Assembly: GCA_947311845.1 (NCBI GenBank)
Contig: CAMZMU010000071.1
Location: forward strand, 19,703,399 to 19,767,398
Reading direction: 5' to 3'
Length of the DNA stretch: 64,000 nucleotides
Origin: Poa pratensis
Lineage: Eukaryota > Streptophyta > Magnoliopsida > Poales > Poaceae
This document shows, one piece after another, positions 45,170 through 55,003 of the stretch. Each line of letters opens with the position of its first letter. Position 1 is the stretch's first letter. The notes beneath the pieces are model-generated. The model did no database searches. It saw nothing but the letters and a program-made list of their open reading frames with translations, and was not told the origin of the DNA. Made by a program: the position numbers and the translations under genes.

Positions 45170-45340
45170 TTAGCACCGGTTGTAAACAGAAACCGGTACT
45201 AAAGGGGGTTCTCCCGCGGGAAAAATGAACCGCCGAAAAAAGGCCTTTAGTACCGGTTGTAAATTACAACCGGTACTAAAGGGGGGGTCTTTTGTACCGG
45301 TTGTAATATACAACCGGTACTAAAGCCCTTTAGTACTTAA
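45170..45340. repeat. Internal copy of the subterminal repeat array
   Basis: CTTTAGCACCGGTTG...AACCGGTACTAAAGG pairs, three in a row, like those at the two ends but placed between the two genes, just upstream of the second gene. Confidence 0.8.
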
Positions 45341-46556
45341 ACGCACGGCCGTTTCTTCTTCTTCCTCACTTAGCAGAAATCGATCGAGCGCTCTCCTCTC
45401 TCCACTACGGCCCTGCTCCGGCGAAGCGCTGCCCCCGTGCTCCGGCCTCCGCCGCCACCGTGCTCCGGCCTCCGCCGCGTCCCCCGCCGTCGCGCGCCCC
45501 TGCTACGGCCCTCCCGGCCCGTTGCGCGCCCCCGGCCCCGCGCGGTCGCGCCTCTCTCCCGTCGCCGGCGCCCGCGCCGCTCCTGGCCTCTCCCGTCGCC
45601 GGCCCCCGCGCCGCTCCTGGCCTCTGCCGCGCCCGCGCCCTCCCTCTCCACGGCCAGGTGAGCCCGCGCCCGCACCGAACGCCCTCCCTCTCCTGGCCGG
45701 CCGGCCTCTGCCGCGCCCGCACCATTGCTGACGTCAGCATGACGTCAGCGGATTAGTTAAGTATTTTTTTTTAGTAGCAATTTTTGTAGCACCATGTAGT
45801 AGAAAAGTTTAGTAGCACCATGTAGAAAAGTTTAGTTTAGCTAAGTATTTTTTTTTAGTAGCAATTTTTGTGTTATTACTTTTTTTATTACTGTTTTTAG
45901 TTAAGTTTTAAATTACTTTTTTTTTAGTAGCAATTTTTATTACTGTTATTACTTTTTTTATTACTGTTTTTAGCAAAATAACAGAAATATAGATAGCATT
46001 TTTGTATGAAAATTCTTGTTTCAATTAGCATTTTAGGTTGAGTAAATTAAGTGTTCATTTTTTTTGTTTTTAGGGTGAGTAAATTAATTTTAGGTTGAGT
46101 AAATTTTATATTTAGGATGAGTAAATATGTTTAGTTTGAGTAAATTTTGCTAAGTTTGAATTCTAGTAAATATGTGAAAATTTATTCTAGTAAATATGTA
46201 AATATGTGTATTTTGCTAAGTTTGAAATTGTAGTAGCAAAGTTTCAAAATTTTAGCTAAGTTCGAAAATTTGAAATATTGTAAAGTTTCAAATATTGTAA
46301 AATTTGAGTTAGCAAAGTTAGCAATTTTAAAATGTGTTAGCAATGTGTTAGCAATGTGTTAGCAATTGTGTTGTTGCCCATTTTTAAAATGTGTTAGCAA
46401 TGTGTTAGCAATTTGTGCCAAATTTTTAAAATATTGCTAAGTTAGAAATATTGAAAAGTTATTTTATTAGTGTATAAGAAATTTTAGCTAAGTTAGAAAT
46501 TTCAGCTAAGTTAGAAATTTTAGCTAAGTTTGAAAATTTTGCAGTGACATTGAGCT
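45341..46556. other. 5' region of the CACTA second gene
   Basis: First a GC-rich block (45,400-45,740) with overlapping R/P/A-rich open frames on both strands. A possible donor GGTGAGCC at about 45,659 suggests a 5' UTR exon and a long leader intron. Then T/A-rich sequence with many degenerate TTTAGCTAAGTTAGAAATTT-type repeats (46,070-46,545). No separate gene seen. Confidence 0.45.
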
Positions 46557-49500
46557 ATGGAGGACGACGCCCCCATCATCGCCGATGTCCCCCCCTTCAT
46601 CCGAGATATGGAGAAGGAAGAGCGAATGCAACAAGTAATATTTGACAACGCTGCCGGACCCAATACCGACGGAGAAGATTCTGATGGAGAAGATTCCGAC
46701 GAAGAAGACGCCGAACATTTCAGCGCGAAATGTTTGAACGACTCCGGTGAGGGACTTGAGTTACAAAACTTCAGAGACGACGACGACGAAGAGAACCCCG
46801 GATCACTAGCTAAAAACGACTCCGGCAAGGTATATATTAAGTCTTGTTGATCACTAGCTAGATGCATTAATTGATTTATATGCGCACTTATTAACGAAAC
46901 ATTTTTCTTTCAGCCGTCTGGATCATCTAGCTCAATCCCTAAACGAGGCCCGACCAAAGGGTTAAAGCTGCCGGATGGTGCAAAGTTGTCGATCGACGAA
47001 GTTAGCATAAAAGGCAAACCGGAGAAACCCGATGGAATCTGCACTAAATATGTAGCTCAATGCGGAGTTCTTGTAAGGGACATGGTCCCGATCACCGTTG
47101 CAGAATGGAATGAGCCGAAGAAAAAGAACATTGGCGCAAAATTTCTCGAACAAAGAATTAAAGATACCCTTTGGGAGTCCATATTGAATTCTTTCAGCCT
47201 ACCGGCAGATCTCCCACCGAGTAGGCAGAATAAAGTCAAGCAGTGGACTCTTAGCAAGATGGCCCAGCAATTCAACAAGTGGAAGAACACTTTGTGGAGA
47301 AAATATGCGAACGAAACTCCAGCATTCACTGGACGTCTAGAGAAGATAAAAAATGACTGGCCTGAATTTGTGGCGTATAGGAAATCGGGCGTCGCTGTGG
47401 CCCGATCGACCCAAAATAAGTTGAATGCTAAGAAGAAGAAATATTTCCATCGTTTGGGCTCAGGTGGCTACAAGACTGCCGTGCCTAAGTGGGAATCCTA
47501 TGAAAACGAGCTGCGTCAAGAAGGGATCCCTCCAGAGACAGATGACTGGCCCGACAGGTCCAAGTTATGGTTGTTCGCGCATGGGGCAGTGTTGGACATG
47601 GAAACAGGGAAGATTGTTGCAAAGGGAAAATGGAGGAAAAGAATTACAAGGGTCGTAAAAAAGATAAAAGACGCAATAGAACTAGTCAAGTTGGGACAAT
47701 ATGTTCCCGATAGAGAGGACGACGAGCTGACACTCGCCCTCGGGAATAAAGAACACTGGGGACGATGTCGAGGTAGAGGAGGCGGGGTTGGTTTTCTTGA
47801 AGGGTTTCCGGAGGACACTGCAACTTACAGAAAACATTGCAGAAGTAAGAAGAAGGAGGCGGACAGGGTTACTGCGTTAGAACGCTCGTTGAAGGTTGTG
47901 CAGGAGCAACTGGCCTCAATTACCAAGTCAAGGGAATCTCAGCTGCGAGTAGAAGATCCTGCCGGCGATGCCTGCCCATCTCAGCGGAAAAGCAGCGTGG
48001 GTTCCACGCAGCTACAGGATGATCCTGCGCCAAGGCCACCGACTCCTCCAGTTGCTGAACCGTCGGCGGCTCACTACCCCGTGGATGATATCACGGAGAA
48101 GACAAATTGTGAGTTACATGCGCCAATGTTGAACATTACTTGTCCGGTGGCGATTGGCTATGCTTTACCACATCGACCTGGAGCAACCTTCCATTTTGGT
48201 GTGATTCCAGCTGGATTTGCTCGTGTCAGCGTCAAGAAAATTATGCCGGGAATGAACTCAATAGAGCTTGAAATTCCTGGACCTGAAGGAGAGAAGACAC
48301 TAGGAGATGTCGAACTTGGTATCGTTCTATGGAAGAAGAATTTAATCAAGTTTCCAGACTCGGCGCCAAGGCCACCGACTCCTCCGGTTAGAAATTCACC
48401 ACAGAATTGTCCACCCTCCTCCCCCCACGATTGGGACCCCACCGCGAGTCCATCGCCCGCGCCCTCCCGTCAGCCGACTGCTGCGGCCACTAGTAGTTTT
48501 TCAAAGCGGAAGCTGTTCACGGCGTCGTCCCCTGTCAAGAAACGTGCAAAAAAAACCAAGGAAGTCAAGGCTCCTGAGAAGTTAGCAGGCGAGATGACTT
48601 TGGAGGAATTACAAGTGAGGACACAAGGCCAGGCTGCAGCCTTTTTTGAACAGAAAAAAAAGGAAAGACTGGAGGCAAGACTTGACCCCATGAAGGAACT
48701 CCTGAAGACTATAGCAACTGAGGTAAAAGATCGCACAGTTGACAACCTGTATTGCCCTCCACCGTCGTCCCGTTCAGACTATGAGCGAGGTATTGACAAG
48801 GTACTTTCCTCACAGAAGAAGGAGGAAGAAAAAGCGTGCGGGAAAGGAGTTGCCCAGCTCGGAGAACAAGAAGCACAATCGATCGCCCCGCTCATTGTGC
48901 CTTCTGAAGCTCGGGAAATCGAGCATGGAGAAGTTGTCATTGGCGACACAGGTGTCCCCATAGCGGAGATGGTAATTAAATATAAATTTGAACTCGGGAT
49001 GCCTCTGGTCGAAAATCCGAGTGCTCTAACAACACAGTTATATAAATTGCATACCTGGTACATGACCGCCGCAAAAGAAGGGAAGACATATCTCATGGCG
49101 GGAGTTAAGGAACAACACTTGTTCCGAGAATATGGTGTGGAGGTTGCGTTCTCCGAACTTTTTCAGATGTACAATCAACTTGCCCTCGACAAATCTATCC
49201 TCAGCCTCTATTGTCTGTAAGTTATTTATTCGTGTAATTTAATTATTTATAGTTCAGCTCGTTCATTGCTTGTAATTATCCTCACAACATTCTTTTGTAC
49301 GCTATTATGCAGAATGAAGATTCGTGAATGCCGAATGGGAGGAATCTGGGACATTGGGTTCATTGACCCGGATAAAGTTAATGTGGAGAGCGTAGAAAAA
49401 CCTTGGTATGTCAAGGACACAGAGGAACTTGTGCTAACTTGTTTTAAGCGACAAAGTACCAGAAAGGAAATACTTCTTCCTTACAACTTCGGGTGAGTGT

Positions 49501-50275
49501 TACTGTCTTGTACACATTCTATTTTGCTTTCCCGATATTAAGTGTAATTGATGAGTTCTGAATACCTGCGTATATAAATGTGCGCAGGTACCACTTCATT
49601 CTGCTAATCATTAGACTCGAGGAAGGACTAGTTGAAGTCTGGGATTCATTGAGGAAAAATCAAGATGATTACAAAAGCGTGCGTCTAATGCTTAGGAGGT
49701 AATTTCAATCGCACTATATCGTCCTCTTTCGTTCATTTTCGGATATCAAAAGTATAAGTAATAACTCCTCAATTCATTTTCTTTTCCGGGCAGGGTTTGG
49801 AAAAGGTTCATCGCGGAAGAACGCGGTGAATGGCCACAGAAGCTGGAGTTCAAGGCTAACACTGTAAGTACTACTACGTATCTAGGTCTGCGTATCTTTC
49901 TAATACCATTATCGTTCTCTTGATTATTATTTGATTAAATTATATTCTTGTATAGTGGTGTCTGCGACAACCACAGGGGACGGAACTATGTGGATACTAC
50001 GTTTGCGAGTATATTCACACTTTGGTCAATGAGAGAGTCAATAGTCGAAGAAATCGAGAGGTACGTAAACATCATACACAACTTTTATTTTGCTACCATC
50101 AATTGTGTTTAGTTCCGATCATAACTGATTTGATCTCCTTCTTTTAAAGTTGGAAAGGAAGCGGAGCCAGCTCCTACCAGAAAACCGCGTGAAAGCTATT
50201 GCGGAGGAATTGGCGGGATTCATTCTGACGCATGTCCTAGATGATTTCGGTGAATTCCACTATGTCGAACAATAG
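46557..50275 (+). CDS. CACTA second gene: seven exons, Ulp1-like protease end
   Basis: Exons 46557-46829, 46914-49216, 49313-49492, 49588-49698, 49794-49863, 49956-50060 and 50150-50275 all have GT..AG borders and phases that fit, giving 1,056 codons with no stop. Exon 1 is acidic (MEDDAPIIADVPPFI). Exon 2 has the plant CACTA ORF2 domain (CTKYVAQCGVLVRD, FLEQRIKDTLWESILNSF, QFNKWKNTLWRKYANE), a basic stretch (KKRAKKTKE) and proline-rich linkers. Exons 4-6 give a C48-type peptidase core: YHFILLII (His), VEVWDSL (Asp), LRQPQGTELCGYYVCEY (Gln and Cys). It may bind the subterminal repeats like TnpA or cleave SUMO-like modifiers; this is not shown by sequence. Confidence 0.85.
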
Positions 50276-50524
50276 ACTCCCTCCATGCATGTACTAGTTA
50301 TTAGCGGTGATCTCCATTGTAATTATGAGTACTTTATATGTAACGAGAGTACCTTATGTGTGTAATGAGTACTTCATATGTGTAGTGAGTACTTTATACG
50401 TGATCTCCTCCGAAACCCTGAAAAAATGAGCGACAAGGAAAAACAGAAACCCTAAACCACCGAAAAGAAAAAAACGAAACCCTAAACCCCCCTGAAAAAA
50501 TAGGCGGGAGGGCAAAAATAGCAG

Positions 50525-50733
50525 GAACCTTTAGTACCGGTTTTTATGAAAAACCGGTACTAAAGGCCCTCAGGGTCGCGCGCGTCTGTGCGCCCACGTG
50601 GAGACCCTTTAGTACCGGTTGTATTTTGGTACCGGTACTAAAGGGTTACCCCTTTAGTCCCGACCTTTTAGTACCGGTTGCACAACCGGTACTAAAGGCC
50701 CAATACAACCGGTACTAATGCCCTGTTCTGTAC
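50525..50733. repeat. Right subterminal repeats of the CACTA
   Basis: At least three AACCGGTACTAAAGG-type inverted pairs, then AACCGGTACTAATGCCCTGTTCTGTAC. The terminal TAGTG complement expected at the end is missing. Confidence 0.8.
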
Positions 50734-50749
50734 TCAGCATAATACTTAC

Positions 50750-52385
50750 ATGGTTATAGCGCGAGGGCAGCGCATCACTCGACGCGGAAGGTGCGTCTTC
50801 CCGCGGGATGGGATGGGGACTCGCCGGAGAAGTCGGCTGAGCCTCCGCCTGCAGCGCCTCACCCGAAGGCAACACTGGCATTCCTCCGGGAGCATTCGGT
50901 GGGAGGTCATCCTTGGGCAAATCATCCTCCCCGGGCTGCACAAACACAAAGTGCCAGTTGTCAAAATAAAACATACAGCAAAACACATATCTTCGGCAAA
51001 AAATCTTCACCTGGCTCCCTCGTCGTCAGACAGCATCAAGGCATCATAATCCAAGCATGCCTCGAACGATGGCGACTTCGCGGGAGAGGCTATGCCCAGC
51101 GGGGTTACCGCCCTTGGCCCTCTCGTGTCGGGTGAACAAGAGCCCGAGTCTTCACCATGTGCAGCAGGTGGAGGCGAGCTGTCCGCAGTCGAAGCAGTCT
51201 CGACTGCACGGCGTCGTTTAGGCGGAGGCAGTTCCTCCTCCTCCTGCTCAGATTCCTCCACCTCGTCGGTAGGAGTGTGAGCAGAAGCAAGAGAAATATC
51301 ATCGGCCTCGCCTTCAGTCGCCAAAAGCTCCACCTCTGCTATTTCCCCATCTTCGGGAAGCGGAGGGAAGCGTTTGGCAGGTGCCCAATTCTGCACATAA
51401 AATATGTACCTACATCAGCTAACAGACATATATTTCTCATAAAATATGAAGCAGAAGACAAAAACGTACCGCGGGCAGTGGATGGTCGCTGTCGAACGCG
51501 TCGCGGGGGCAGTCGAGGGGGCAGCTGTCCTTCGCGGTCAGCTTGGTGATTGACTGCACCCTGGCCTCTACCTCCCTTGCTGATGGTAGGCCCTCCTCTC
51601 CCGCCAATCGCGTCGGGTCGTGCGTGCCCTGGAACATCCACATCGGGTGCGCTCGCACCCGCAGAGGCTGCACACCCCGCTTGATGAAAGTTGAAATCAA
51701 ATGCAGGCCGCTAACTTCGTGGCCGACAGTCTTCATAAGTTTGGATATCCTCTCCATCAGAGGCTTCGCCTCAGCCTCCTCCACAGCGGTAATCTTGCTG
51801 CGCGCTGACATAGAACCACTTTTTGAGCCAGTTCTGCGCTGACTTGACCTGCTGGATGTCGAAGTATTCGACCTCCTTGCGAGCCTGGATGTTGAAGCCA
51901 CCAACTCCGTACACGCCGTCCGAGCCGGTGTTCCTCATCACATTGAAGATCTTCTACCAAAGACCCCAATGCGGATGAACCCCCAGAAAGCACTCACACA
52001 GCACAAAGAAAATAGCAATGTGCAAAATGGAGTTGGGGGTGAAATCATGCAGCTGCACCTTGTATGCGTACATCAGCGCACGCATGAAGTCATGAACAAG
52101 GAAGGAGAATCCACTGTTCACGAAGTCGTGAAAGCATACGCGCTCGCCCTCCCTGGGTTGAGGGCTTACCTCAGAACCAGGAACGCGAGCAGGCAGCAGC
52201 GCGGCGGAGGGCAGCCACCCATCCCGCCGGTATCCGTCCAGCCTTGAGGTTGTCATACTGGACCGCGTCCAGCCTCCAGCCTTCTTCCTCAATGGTGCCG
52301 CGCCACCTTCGCCTGGGGCAGTGACGTTCGGCGCCGTGGGAGCCGCGGCATCCGCAGCAGCTTTCCTCTTCGCCGTCTTGGCCAT
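50750..52385 (-). pseudogene. Antisense gene of the gypsy element, exons 1-3
   Basis: ATG 52385 (MAKTAKRKAAADAAAPTAP) after a TATA-like TAAATAAAA (52,499-52,491). Exon 1 (52,385-51,470) holds the 'putative gypsy type transposon' domain (Pfam Transposase_28): LHDFTPNSILHIAIFF, CECFLGVHPHWGLW, then an in-frame TAG at about 51,954, KIFNVMRNTGSDGVYGVGGF, WLKKWFYV, a shift near 51,815, LMKTVGHEVSGLHLISTFIK, RVQPL-like PLRVRAHPMWMFQG. Exon 2 (51,390-51,011) is acidic with LPPPKRRR. Exon 3 (50,935-50,750) is proline-rich and ends in a GTAAGT donor. The exon 2-3 phase is off by one. The intron after exon 3 contains the CACTA. Function unknown; many grass copies are annotated. Confidence 0.8.
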
Positions 52386-53742
52386 GGCTACGGTGACTAT
52401 GCGAGTAGAGCGCGTGGAAGAAGAAGATGCAGAAGGAGAGGCGGCGGGGAGCAAAGGGCAAGTAAGAACTAATTTACCTCGCCGCATCCCTTTTATTTAA
52501 CTGCGCCACAAATCTCCACCGTTCGCACAAGATCGTGTGCCATGATGCATATCCAACCATACACGTGGCAACCGTGGAGAGCAACCGCCGCGGTCACTCC
52601 GCCCACTACGCACGGGAATCTAGGAGGCCATCATCATGCCGCCGTAAAAACCGCGCTTCAGCGGTCAAATCTAGCTCAAACGGCACTATTTTTCTTCGGT
52701 CACCACTTCAAACCTGGACCCACATATGTCACGTCCCATCGGTCATATTGCGCACGCCACCGCTCTGTCAGAGGGTGCAGTCGCCAAATGCGTCATCCCT
52801 GACGTCACCACAATCATCTCCCTTTCAAAGCATTCGAGTCCTTCCAAGGCATAACCGGTCACTCGAATGCTTCACCAAGTGCGAGGGTGAAAATCAGAAC
52901 TCAGGCAAAAAAGTCGGTCGTTCGACCGCCTAGGTTGATTCGAGGGTGAAATTGCAAGTTACGCAAGACATAACGGTAGTCGATAGTTTCTTCGACTGAA
53001 ACATATTACTCCCATCGGGAGCGTATCAAAAATTTCTTTGACTGACAATGTACGGGATAAACAGATTTGAGATTATCCTCCATTGCAAGCAATAAAGCAC
53101 AATCTCGGGGGCTACTCCCATCGGGAGCGCTGTCGCGCACCCGATAGAATAATGACAAAGGATCAGTCGACAAAAGACTCGACTCATCAAATAAGCAAAA
53201 TTTAATACAAATCATACTCGATAAATTCCCGAGTTGCGTCCGCCGCAAATACCTCGGATGCTGCATGCATAGTGCAAAGGTAAGACCCGCCGAACTTTTG
53301 ACCTGGGCTAAGGACCGTTCCAGCAACGTTAATCCTTAAAATTTTCCGTGTCAGCAGACATGATGAAAAATCCCGACGGACGCGTTGGGTAATCTCAAAG
53401 TTATACTACAGAACAATTCAGTAAGACCTCCGCGGCCTGAGTCGAGTCTGACCAGTCTGTTCCAGATTCGAGTCCGCGGACTCGAGTCTGATTGAAAGCT
53501 AGTAAGGTTTTACCTGAATGTGTAGTTAACCGGTCCCGATCCGTCAAGTGTACCGGGCCTACTAAGCTATTATCCCTTGATTATCATAAGAAAAACCGAA
53601 GTTGATGAAATACTCGACATAGCCAACATGTGCTATTCATACAGCAATTCCAATTATAAACACAAGTACAAAAGAATATGACGTGCACTAATGAATGAGT
53701 CCATGCTCGATTCTTCGATTCAGACAAGTACTCGGGGGCTAC
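52386..53742. other. 3' untranslated region of the gypsy element
   Basis: Promoter side of the antisense gene, then GC-neutral sequence with repeated CCCATCGGGAGCG phrases (about 53,010 and 53,115) and one CTCGGGGGCTACTCC near 53,105. The polypurine tract CTCGGGGGCTAC is at 53,731-53,742, right before the 3' LTR. No gene in either direction. Confidence 0.6.
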
Positions 53743-54234
53743 TGACGTGGATATACCTCTCGGGTACCCTACCATGAGGGTACCTGGTGCACGTATCGAC
53801 TAAGGCCCAGCTATCAAGAGCCTACATGAAGCCCATAACAGAAGGACCAAGAAGATGGAGTATCCTCCAAGATTAGGCATAGGCATAGTCGGTTTAGACT
53901 TTCCTTACATGTAATCTGAGTCGGTTGCGAACTCCCGAGACCCAGCCTATTATATAAAGGCTGGGAGGGCCGCCGATCCAGGACACGCAATACTCGAACT
54001 ACCAAAACCCTAGCGAGATCAACATCTCGCCGGGACCTCATTGTAGCTCACAGATACCTTCAAATCAATACCAGACAAGTAGGAAGTAGGGTGTTACTCT
54101 CTGGAGGTCTGAACCTGGGTAAATCCTTGCTTTTGCTTGTCAGGCGACGAAACTACCAGCTCTACCACGTTCTCTCCCCATAATCTCAACCCTAGGTCCT
54201 TAACCATGGGATTTGATGAGTTAACCCCTCGTCA
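53743..54234 (+). repeat. 3' LTR, 492 bp
   Basis: Partner of 29,164-29,655, with the same TG...CA ends and TATA box (TATATAAA, 53,951-53,958). Confidence 0.95.
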
Positions 54235-54990
54235 AGTGTGATCTGAGCCAGCACGAGATAATGCTTGTACTGTAGCTAGTGGAAATTTCTGTTCCCATTC
54301 TACCGTTGCAAGAATTCTATCCAATTTTTCATATGTGGGATTATCTCGACGACTAGACCAAGTATATTGACGACCAGACATCTCGATCTCTTTTAGTCCA
54401 ATGCACTCGATAGTAGCATTGAACATGAAAGACCATCTCGGATTAAAATTTGGATTATTCTTTTCTTCAGGTTTGCGCATGAGGTTAAAATCCCCCCCCT
54501 CCCCCCTACCAACATTGGCAGAGGCTCATTTTCACACATACGAACAAGTTCAGAGAGAAACAATGGTTTTTGGTCATCTTGAGCAGCCCCATAAACTGAC
54601 ACCAAAACCCATTCGAAACCATCATTTTTTGATTTAACGTAGAGTTTGACACAAAAGTCCCCTACATCAACATTTGTAACTTGAATTCTTAGAGAATTAA
54701 TCCCAATCAACATGCCCCCAGCCCTCCCTCGTGGCGGTAGACAAAACCAAATAAAATCTAGCCCGGTGGCTAGGTGAATTAAAAATGTGCAGCGAAATTA
54801 GCCCTTCCAGTCTCCGATAAGGCTATGAAGTCTAAATTTTGCTCTCTAATGGATTCTTGCACAAAACGACGTTTACCAGGATCTCTAATCCTTCACTATT
54901 CCAAAAAACACATCTTAAACCCTGAATTTTACTTTTTAGTTTGTTTCTTAATCCGAGCACTCCTACGTCTAGTAGATGTCGAATAATCCC
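54235..54990 (-). pseudogene. LINE-B ORF2, endonuclease part
   Basis: Minus-strand pieces encode CVFWNSEGL, then LVSVYGAAQDDQKPLFLSEL, CENEPLPMLVGG, RQYTWSSRRDNPTYEKLDRI and AGSDHT, the last cut by the gypsy insertion within the SDH block. Frame changes near 54,480 and 54,720-54,840. Confidence 0.85.
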
Positions 54991-55003
54991 TCCTCTTCCT
55001 GAT

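Larger units (their letters stand above)
38915..50733 (+). mobile_element. CACTA (En/Spm) transposon, 11.8 kb
   Basis: The left end CACTAGTAGAAAAGG (38,915) is a canonical CACTA terminus with TCA before it (38,912-38,914). TCA also occurs at 50,734-50,736, after a degenerate right end (ACTAATGCCCTGTTCTGTAC instead of ...TTTTCTACTAGTG). Subterminal AACCGGTACTAAAGG-type repeats crowd both ends. It carries a small coiled-coil/membrane ORF, a TNP2 transposase and a seven-exon gene with a Ulp1-like domain. It lies in an intron of the gypsy element's antisense gene. Confidence 0.88.
29164..54234 (+). mobile_element. Tat-type Ty3/gypsy LTR retrotransposon, 25,071 bp with insertion
   Basis: Two 492-bp LTRs (29164-29655, 53743-54234) start TGACGTGG and end CTCGTCA. 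A perfect AGTGT duplication flanks the whole (29159-29163, 54235-54239). Inside, in order: gag, aspartic protease, RT, RNase H, integrase on the plus strand (29.7-36.3), then a long 3' region with minus-strand spliced genes (37.0-52.4). The CACTA at 38,915-50,733 was inserted into this region; without it the element is about 13.25 kb. RT before integrase, no chromodomain and extra antisense ORFs point to the Tat lineage. Frameshifts and stops in pol make it inactive. Confidence 0.95.

Noticed and set aside
45370..45756. Several R/A/G/P-rich open frames on both strands
   Set aside because: Composition effect of a GC-rich 5' UTR block of the CACTA second gene; all six frames are nearly stop-free.
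46500..48970. Minus-strand open frames opposite the CACTA second gene
   Set aside because: The plus-strand reading has a phase-consistent exon structure and catalytic motifs; the opposite frames have none.
50525..50733. CRISPR-like spaced repeats
   Set aside because: The repeats are inverted CACTA subterminal motifs in a eukaryotic genome, without regular spacers.
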